NCBI GenBank assembly: GCA_964459305.1
Contig: CAYWNA010000226.1
Coordinates: 1-21,855 of the forward strand
Length of the DNA stretch: 21,855 nt
Direction of reading: 5' to 3'
DNA from: CAYWNA01 sp964459305
GTDB lineage: Bacteria; Planctomycetota; Planctomycetia; Pirellulales; Pirellulaceae
Part shown: positions 16,991-21,855 of the stretch, in pieces
Numbering within the stretch: the first letter of the stretch is position 1
Layout of the letters: each line of letters starts with the position of its first letter
Made by a program: the position numbers and the translations under genes
The notes under the pieces: generated by a model
Told to the model about the DNA's origin: nothing
The model's input: only the letters and a program-made list of their open reading frames with translations
Database searches by the model: none

Positions 16991-18958
16991 TCACGCGGCG
17001 TCCGAACGCGACGATTCTTTGCCTAGCTCCAACGAGACTTGAACCTGCCGACTGTTGGAAATTGAAGTATCCGAAAGCGCATGGATCGCTGGGCCCCCAT
17101 CGGTGCTTCGCATAGGAATGCGACTGGTGGGCGACTCCTTCCGACGTTGGATTTTGCCCCGGAAGAGACACCAGGCCCATCTCAGAGTACGACGGTAGGT
17201 GTGAAACAGGCCACACATGCCAAACAACTGCACACCCGCATCCATCAGATGGGCTCGCAGTTTAAGATAGGCCCAGCGTCGGAGTTTTCTCCAACGAGAG
17301 TATTGTTGGATTTCGTCCGTTGGCCGCGTCTCGGCATCGGCGAAAGGTGTCCTTGATTTCGGACAAACCAGCGCAATGAGCAAGCGAATGGGATTGAAGA
17401 AGTACGTGTACGCGGCCAGCAAATAGAGTTGCTTGATCCAGGGGCGAGGATGCTTCGAAGCAACGACATAGTTTCCATCGACGATATACGGTTCGATGCT
17501 CACTCCATCCACGTTGTCGAAGGCAAGTCCCGACGTGTACGTGTCCTCGTACCACTTCGAGCCGGGTGAGGGTGTAAGCATCAGCACCTGCGTATAAAGC
17601 GCCCCAGCCTTTCGCAGCGTCTTCAATTGATTGAGGAGCCCGTAGTTGCTCTTCCACGAGATCAACGGTTGCGAGTCGTGGTGCATCATCATGGGTACGG
17701 GAAGAATCCCGTTCTCCCGCAACAAACGGAACGCCTCGAGTGTCTTGTCCTCGTTTTGTCCCTTCTTCACCAGGGTAGCCGTGATATCTTCCACGCCCAG
17801 CCACAACGCCTTCAGTCCCGACCGGCGAATGACGGGAAGGTGTTCCTGCATTCGAATGGTGTCATGCACCGTCGCTTCGGTGCCCCAGTGGATCTTACAG
17901 AACGGTCGTTTACCGGTACTCGCTTTGTGCGCCAGTGTCTCGACAATGTCCAGCGTTCGTTTCGTGTCGTTGAGGAAATTGTCGTCCGTTCCGAAGAAGT
18001 TGCCAATGCGGTAGGTGTTCGCAATTTGTTCGATCTCGTCCGCCACACGCTCGCCACTTTTCGCTCGATGTTGCTGCTGGTTGTAGGCCGGAATCGGGCA
18101 GTAGGGACAGTGAAACTTGCAGCCCACGGTCAAGACAACGGATGAGACGATGCAGTGTTTGCGTACACGGTTCGCAGGCAGAGCGTGGCGCCCCAGTGTC
18201 GACTCGGCGCTTGGCGGCTCCAAAAGCTGGTACCCAAGAACCGGATGAGGCAACTCGTCGAGGTCTCCCAGCAGACGTTGGATCCCCGTGTCGACCAACT
18301 CTTCGATTGGGCCGTCGGGAATCGTGCAACGGCCGTAGACCAAGCCGGGGATCTCGTCTAATGCGCCACTGTCACGAGCTCGAACAAAAGTTGACCGCAT
18401 GGATTCGTTGCTTGCTCGCATGGAGAGCAAGACTTCCAGCAGATTCAACAACACATACTCTTCCCCGGTAACCGCCACATCCGCGCGCCAAGGGCCTTCG
18501 GGATCGGCGCTGAAGACTTCCCATGGTGCATAGATCACCCTGGGGCCGCCCGCAATGACTAGCGGTCGCTGCGCGGGATCGATTCGGCACGCATCCTGGA
18601 TCAGTCGGTCACACTTGGCCGAGTGGAGGTGCATGCTCGACACCATGAAGATGTCGGGAATTCGACCATCGAGTCGCATTTGTGACGGACGGAAGTTCTT
18701 GTTCCATTGTTGGAGAACGATGCGCGTCTTGCTGAATCCGACATCAACCATCGCCGAGCCAATGGCTCGCACGCCGGCGGGAACCATTTTTAGATCGGAA
18801 TAGATGAACGGCAGAATCCTTGTGCGATGGTCGAAGGCGCACGCGATCACGGTGGTCAAGTCGTGTTGCGGCGCAATGTCGCGAAGACGCTGCCGAATGC
18901 GGGCCATTTCACCTGGCGCCAGCAACACATCCCCACGCGCGCGACGAGGAAGCTCCAT
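16991..18958 (-). CDS. B12-binding-type radical SAM protein
   Basis: The radical SAM [4Fe-4S] motif CxxxCxxC is at C280, C284 and C287 (VGCKFHCPYC), followed by a typical partial TIM-barrel region. FFGTDDNFLND (about 328-338) and LWLGVEDI match family core motifs. The preceding 260 residues look like a cobalamin-binding Rossmann domain of the class B methyltransferase type (PDIFMVSS, PLVIAGGPRV, ADVAVTGEEYVLLNLLEVLL), without the DxHxxG motif that many radical SAM B12 domains also lack. Such enzymes methylate or rearrange unactivated carbons in lipids, cofactors or natural products; the substrate here is unknown. Residues about 510-545 are hydrophobic (QLYLLAAYTYFFNPIRLLIA), suggesting membrane association. 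The last 70 residues are low-complexity. The ATG has a GGGAG ribosome binding site 8 nt upstream. It appears separate from the Srf block. Confidence 0.85.
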   Translation of the reverse strand: MELPRRARGDVLLAPGEMARIRQRLRDIAPQHDLTTVIACAFDHRTRILPFIYSDLKMVPAGVRAIGSAMVDVGFSKTRIVLQQWNKNFRPSQMRLDGRIPDIFMVSSMHLHSAKCDRLIQDACRIDPAQRPLVIAGGPRVIYAPWEVFSADPEGPWRADVAVTGEEYVLLNLLEVLLSMRASNESMRSTFVRARDSGALDEIPGLVYGRCTIPDGPIEELVDTGIQRLLGDLDELPHPVLGYQLLEPPSAESTLGRHALPANRVRKHCIVSSVVLTVGCKFHCPYCPIPAYNQQQHRAKSGERVADEIEQIANTYRIGNFFGTDDNFLNDTKRTLDIVETLAHKASTGKRPFCKIHWGTEATVHDTIRMQEHLPVIRRSGLKALWLGVEDITATLVKKGQNEDKTLEAFRLLRENGILPVPMMMHHDSQPLISWKSNYGLLNQLKTLRKAGALYTQVLMLTPSPGSKWYEDTYTSGLAFDNVDGVSIEPYIVDGNYVVASKHPRPWIKQLYLLAAYTYFFNPIRLLIALVCPKSRTPFADAETRPTDEIQQYSRWRKLRRWAYLKLRAHLMDAGVQLFGMCGLFHTYRRTLRWAWCLFRGKIQRRKESPTSRIPMRSTDGGPAIHALSDTSISNSRQVQVSLELGKESSRSDAA

Positions 18959-19176
18959 CCAAACAACTCCCAGAAAAACGAGAAAACCGCATCAAGCCGT
19001 CAACGTGTCGGCTTGAGGAAAGCACGGTCGTCGACTTCGCGACCGAATTGGAGGGCTGCCAGCAATGAAGCTCTTGCCGCAGCAAGCAGAATTGTGGCTC
19101 CCAAACAGCGCCGACGAAGAGTGAGTTGTCGCAGATTGAGAAATGCAGGTCTAGATCGATATAGTGATCCAGCGAT

Positions 19177-19341
19177 TCACTCTGGCCGTGGTTGAGATAA
19201 GAACTCGTCGATGGTCGGCAGGCCGGGGTCGTGCTCGAAATATGGAGGGCCGTAAGGGTAATACCAGGCTTTTCCCGCGAGGCAGCCTGGCAGCGGAAGG
19301 AGCGCCAGGAGGAGAATGACGAATCCCAGTCGTTTCTTCAT
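19177..19341 (-). CDS. Small lipoprotein, 54 aa
   Basis: I chose the ATG at 19341 (MKKRLGFVILLLALLPLPGC) rather than the in-frame upstream ATG at 19407, because it directly gives a textbook lipoprotein signal. Two Lys and an Arg are followed by a hydrophobic stretch and the lipobox LPGC with the lipidated Cys at residue 20. A GAG-containing ribosome binding site precedes it. The mature part is only about 35 residues, rich in Tyr/Pro (KAWYYPYGPPYFEHDPGLPT). The function is unknown; membrane-anchored, probably exposed to the periplasm. Confidence 0.7.
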   Translation of the reverse strand: MKKRLGFVILLLALLPLPGCLAGKAWYYPYGPPYFEHDPGLPTIDEFLSQPRPE

Positions 19342-19802
19342 GTTCTCATCTCGCCAAGAGGGGCAACACAGATTTCGGTCGATGGCGAATTCATGTCCTG
19401 CCAGCACGCAACAGGATCACCATCTTGCCCACGCGAAGGCGGATCATACTGACTTGTCGTTTCCAGGGCCACGCCGTTTTTTCGGGCGGGCGCAGGAACA
19501 GATTTGCGGGACGGAAAAGATCCGTCGACGAAACTCGTAGCTGAATTCGCAAGAATTCAGGTGGTGAGGGCCCAATCCGTCTGAATTTTTGCGAATCCAG
19601 CTACAAACCCAGTCCTGCGCGCTTTTCGGGCCATATTCCACTGCCAGGCGTCGTCTCGAAGGATATGCACGCAGACCGTTTGAAGGGGTTGCGGCAACGT
19701 TGTGCGGCTTGCGGTCAGGTTTGACACATTCGCTCGCGGGCGGTATAGAGCCGAATCCTCCGGGCAAGCAACGGTTTCTCCCCGGAACATTGGCCTCCGT
19801 CG
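19342..19802. other. Gene-free stretch carrying the palindromic repeat
   Basis: This 461-bp stretch between the lipoprotein and ptsN-like genes has no ORF with coding character. The one long minus-strand frame (19444-19767) runs through the palindromic element and has no homology that I recognise. Apart from the element at 19537-19604 I see nothing else. Confidence 0.6.
19537..19604. repeat. REPIN-like compound palindrome
   Basis: The left arm (19537-19560) and right arm (19581-19604) are 24-bp inverted repeats matching at 22 of 24 positions, separated by a 20-bp spacer that contains GGGCCC. The left arm is itself a hairpin: CTGAATTC and GAATTCAG form a perfect 8-bp stem closed by a GCAA loop. 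Two inverted REP-type palindromes in one short intergenic element is the layout of REPINs, which are mobilised by RAYT (Y1/IS200-like) transposases. No transposase is encoded here, so the element would be non-autonomous. Genome-wide copy number cannot be judged from one window. Confidence 0.75.
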
Positions 19803-20273
19803 TCAGAGCTGATCGTTGTCCGATTCGTCAAGCAATTGTTTGATCTCTTCAGCCGTCTTTGCCTGCCTGAGGAACGGGCAGAAGGATTCGATGCGAAGCT
19901 GTCGAGCAGTCCTCTCTAACGCTCTGAGGTGATCATTTGGGCGATCCGACGGCGAGATCAACAGAAAAAACACATAGACAGATTCACCGTCGAGGCTGGC
20001 AAAATTGACGCCGTTCCGGCTTACTCCCACCGTGGCGATCGTCCCATCGACACTCGGATGCTTCGTATGCGGAATGGCCACTCCCCGGCCGATCCCGGTG
20101 CTGCCCAGTTCCTCACGTCTCAGCATCGCGTCGACAATACTCTTGTAGTCGTCTTGTGCGATTCGACCCGCATCCAGTAGGGCTTGGGTCATTTCACGAA
20201 TGACCCCTTGTTTGTCCACCGCCAACAATTCCGCGATGATTGCCTCAGTGCAGACGAACTGAGCAAACTTCAT
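19803..20273 (-). CDS. ptsN: PTS EIIA-Ntr / fructose-type EIIA protein
   Basis: This is a single PTS EIIA type-2 domain of normal length (156 aa). The active-site signature is TGIGRGVAIPHTKH, placing the phosphorylated His at H69. Downstream motifs such as VYVFFLLISPSDRPNDHLRAL are typical of the family. No EIIB/EIIC domain or transporter lies nearby, which favours a regulatory PtsN-type protein (nitrogen, potassium or stress signalling) over sugar uptake. The ATG is preceded by AGGA with 8-nt spacing. It follows the interrupted small gene by 31 bp, so the two probably share a transcript. Confidence 0.9.
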   Translation of the reverse strand: MKFAQFVCTEAIIAELLAVDKQGVIREMTQALLDAGRIAQDDYKSIVDAMLRREELGSTGIGRGVAIPHTKHPSVDGTIATVGVSRNGVNFASLDGESVYVFFLLISPSDRPNDHLRALERTARQLRIESFCPFLRQAKTAEEIKQLLDESDNDQL

Positions 20274-20304
20274 TCACGCGTCCTTTCAGGATCGAAAACC
20301 TGGG

Positions 20305-20505
20305 CTATTCTCCAATGCGTTCAAGAAACGTGTTACCCTTGGGGAATCTCCCCTTGCGCTTCATCGCATTCTCGATCAGGTCGGCGATCATCTCACGGTT
20401 CGAGGGATTATCCTAGGGACGAATCTTCCAGCGGAAGTCACCTCCGATGGTTTTTCGAATCCACGCCTCGAATTCCTCCCACGTACCAGCCAAGTAATCA
20501 TCCAT
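20305..20505 (-). pseudogene. Small gene interrupted by an in-frame TAG
   Basis: From the ATG at 20505 the frame reads MDDYLAGTWEEFEAWIRKTI and on to residue 30. It then meets TAG (20413-20415) and continues in the same frame for 35 coding-looking residues (for example NREMIADLIENAMKRKGRFP) to a second TAG at 20305-20307. A ribosome binding site (GAGGG, 9 nt upstream) precedes the ATG. Both halves have the charged, mixed composition of a real small protein. The simplest reading is a 66-codon gene inactivated by a nonsense mutation. A sequencing error or programmed readthrough are alternatives. The family is not recognised. Confidence 0.6.
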
Positions 20506-20532
20506 CGTTCAACGCCCTCAATCCAAACCACA

Positions 20533-20721
20533 CTACTTGATGAGTTGTTCCCCGCAGTCGGCGCAGAACTTGCTCAAGTCCATGCGCCGTCTGGCATGTG
20601 CTTGCTCGCTGCACTGCTTGATTGCGATGTTTTCGTTAACCACTTTGCCGCAATTCGGGCAGAAGCGAACAGGTGGATTTGTATTTCGATGATTGAAATT
20701 GGGACATGATTCGCGGTCCAT
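20533..20721 (-). CDS. Small zinc-ribbon protein, 62 aa
   Basis: I chose the ATG at 20721 (MDRESCPNFNHRN) because a GGAG ribosome binding site lies 8 nt upstream; an in-frame start 33 bp earlier lacks one. Cysteines at 6, 21, 24, 37, 53 and 56 include the pairs CPNC and CADC, so the protein should bind zinc. Short proteins beginning with a CPNFNHR-type motif look to me like a recurrent family, but its function is unknown to me. The interrupted small gene and ptsN follow on the same strand with short gaps, suggesting one transcript. Confidence 0.7.
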   Translation of the reverse strand: MDRESCPNFNHRNTNPPVRFCPNCGKVVNENIAIKQCSEQAHARRRMDLSKFCADCGEQLIK

Positions 20722-20756
20722 CTGCTGTTCTCCACTTTTTCGGCTTTCGATCACCC

Positions 20757-20780
20757 ATCAGCGCCAACTCGGCGCGATGC
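20757..20780 (-). terminator. Hairpin after the 183-aa gene
   Basis: On the minus strand CATCGCGCC and GGCGCTGATG pair through GCGCC/GGCGC and CATC/GATG with one bulged base around a 5-nt loop (GAGTT). It lies about 43 bp past the stop of the 183-aa gene and 36 bp before the zinc-ribbon ATG. There is no T-run, so it may be an attenuating or stabilising hairpin rather than a strong terminator. Confidence 0.35.
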
Positions 20781-20822
20781 CACTTCCACCCTTTCTTCTC
20801 TGCCCCACCTCCGTTTTGTCAC

Positions 20823-21374
20823 TCATCTCCCACCCGAGAGTCCCGGCTGGTCCGCGAGCTTCTCGGTATGGAAGGTGGCCGAGATGCCCCAAGCCGCGAC
20901 TAGTCTCTCGGCCTCGTCGAGGCAAACGCTTGGCACGATAATGTGCAGGTCATGAGGCGGGTAGGAATGCGGTAGGCTTGCCTCCGCGTACAGCGTCTTC
21001 CACCGCTTCTCTGTCTCCGGGTCGTGGAGTTGTTCACACACCTCGGCTTCGCCGATGATCGTCCTGCCCATCATTCTCGCATACACGTCTGGGCTGTAGC
21101 CGCTGAGTGTCGGTGGTTTGGTACGTTCTTCCAAGTCAGCCGCAACATCGAAGTCGTTCCGTTCCAGCCACCTCACTAGGACGAGCACCAAGTAGTCGTG
21201 ATTGGCATCGCAGTTCATCCATGATTGCCCTTCACCGGTCCGTTCGAGCCTAGCTTTCAGCCTAGCAAGACGGACAAGGTTGGCAAGGCGTCGCTCGCGT
21301 GTTGGACGACTTTGGCAGGCTGATTGGGAGGAATTCTGCTGATTGTCAGGAGTCTTGGGGAGGAGATTGTACAA
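20823..21374 (-). CDS. Unrecognised 183-aa protein, possibly nuclease-fold
   Basis: I do not recognise the family with confidence. The N-terminal 50 residues are basic and helical (RERRLANLVRLARLKARLER). From residue 53 there is a mixed alpha/beta domain: a helix (DYLVLVLVRWLERNDFDVAA), then GYSPDVYARMMGRTIIGEAE, then later strands including LHIIVPSVC. The spacing of P-D, then E-A-E after a hydrophobic strand, resembles the PD-(D/E)XK nuclease core, but the usual Lys of ExK is not in place, so this is speculative. The longest frame starts with TTG at 21374 without a ribosome binding site; an ATG at 21218 with GAAGGG upstream is a serious alternative start. Confidence 0.6.
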   Translation of the reverse strand: MYNLLPKTPDNQQNSSQSACQSRPTRERRLANLVRLARLKARLERTGEGQSWMNCDANHDYLVLVLVRWLERNDFDVAADLEERTKPPTLSGYSPDVYARMMGRTIIGEAEVCEQLHDPETEKRWKTLYAEASLPHSYPPHDLHIIVPSVCLDEAERLVAAWGISATFHTEKLADQPGLSGGR

Positions 21375-21428
21375 AGGGCAACTGCCGGGCTTGTCCCGCT
21401 GAGCCGTGACAACCAGGAGTTTTGCGAT

Positions 21429-21800
21429 TCATGGACCCACTTCGGCGGCGGTACGGATGCTTCCCGCCAACTGATCCATGGAAACCGGCTTCACATGGTA
21501 CGCCCATACAGGAAAGTCCAAAGGAATCACCGACTGCTCACGCTCGTGGCGACTGATGGCTACCACGGGAACCATCGATACGTGCGAGGGGTCGCGGACC
21601 AACTCGATCACTCTCTCACCCAACGCGTCCGGCAGTTCCGGCTCCAGCACAAGCACATGGGGGACGTGTTCGCGTAGCTTCTGCAAGCAATCAGCACCGG
21701 TGGCCGCTGTGAAAACACGAAACCCGTGTTGCGTGAGCGACTGCTCGCACACAGCAAGCAGTGACTCGTCGGGGTCAGTGACCAACACTCGGATGCTCAT
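21429..21800 (-). CDS. Stand-alone receiver domain with Glu at the phosphorylation site
   Basis: At 123 aa this is exactly one CheY-like receiver domain with no output domain. The acidic pocket is kept (D9 and D11 in VTDPDES), as are the switch serine (S83 in VVAISRHE) and the conserved lysine (K104 in YHVKPVS). The phospho-acceptor position, usually Asp before xxLP, is Glu: E53 in VLVLEPELPD. It should not be phosphorylated in the normal way and may be locked in an active-like state. No histidine kinase is nearby. No clear ribosome binding site precedes the ATG, and only 55 bp remain to the window edge, with nothing recognisable in them. Confidence 0.85.
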   Translation of the reverse strand: MSIRVLVTDPDESLLAVCEQSLTQHGFRVFTAATGADCLQKLREHVPHVLVLEPELPDALGERVIELVRDPSHVSMVPVVAISRHEREQSVIPLDFPVWAYHVKPVSMDQLAGSIRTAAEVGP

Positions 21801-21855
21801 GGAGGTAAGCGTTCACAGCCCAGTAACCGTATGACCGGCCCTTCTTAATCGTAAT

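Noticed and set aside
18827..19195. A 122-codon plus-strand frame overlapping the start of the radical SAM gene
   Set aside because: It has an Arg/Ser-rich antisense composition and no ribosome binding site or motif.
19444..19767. A 107-codon minus-strand frame through the palindromic repeat
   Set aside because: It crosses the REPIN-like element, has Cys/Arg-rich low-quality sequence and no ribosome binding site; such frames are commonly annotated by mistake over repeats.

Overview
The window looks like a planctomycete chromosome, most likely of the Pirellulales/Rhodopirellula type. This is inferred from four things: an SHD1 domain (SLA1 homology domain 1, common in planctomycetes) in the first gene, very long Pro/Ala- and Ser/Pro-rich linkers, a moderately GC-rich sequence, and loosely packed genes. 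Every gene I can support lies on the minus strand, so transcription runs from high to low coordinates. No rRNA, tRNA, CRISPR array, insertion sequence or transposase gene was seen.

Positions 200-16700 hold seven collinear genes that read as one functional block. In transcription order they are: a divergent PP2C-type phosphatase (15792-16700); a 1219-aa single-pass membrane protein with a cytoplasmic head, Ig-like repeats, a PDZ-like segment and a Ser/Pro-repeat tail (11898-15557); an SrfC-like, dynamin-type P-loop GTPase (9036-11594); an SrfB-like actin/Hsp70-fold ATPase (6082-8925); a 303-aa coiled-coil protein whose C-terminus resembles the GrpE nucleotide exchange factor (5122-6033); a cytoplasmic zinc-ribbon/beta-propeller fusion (2702-5011); and an exported SHD1/TPR protein (200-2545). 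A good terminator hairpin (11823-11857) and a promoter candidate (11667-11694) split the block into an srfC-srfB-led operon and an upstream unit. My working model is an envelope-associated nucleotide-driven machine. In it SrfC and SrfB are the motors, the 303-aa protein is an exchange factor or adaptor, the 1219-aa protein is the trans-membrane anchor, the phosphatase is a switch, and the propeller and TPR proteins are scaffolds inside and outside the membrane. The SrfB/SrfC pair is known as 'virulence factors' of unclear biochemistry in enterobacteria. This larger assembly is the strongest candidate for an undescribed system in the window.

Positions 16991-21855 are an ordinary mix of small genes: a B12-binding-type radical SAM enzyme (16991-18958), a 54-aa lipoprotein (19177-19341), a gene-poor stretch with a compound palindromic REPIN-like repeat (19537-19604), a PTS EIIA-Ntr-type protein (19803-20273), a short gene interrupted by an in-frame TAG (20305-20505), a 62-aa zinc-ribbon protein (20533-20721), an unrecognised 183-aa protein with a possible PD-(D/E)XK-like pattern (20823-21374), and a stand-alone receiver domain whose phospho-acceptor Asp is replaced by Glu (21429-21800).

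Family assignments come from motif recognition and memory. No database search was run. The SrfB, SrfC, EIIA, PP2C, radical SAM and receiver calls rest on visible motifs. The GrpE-like and nuclease-like suggestions are hypotheses.
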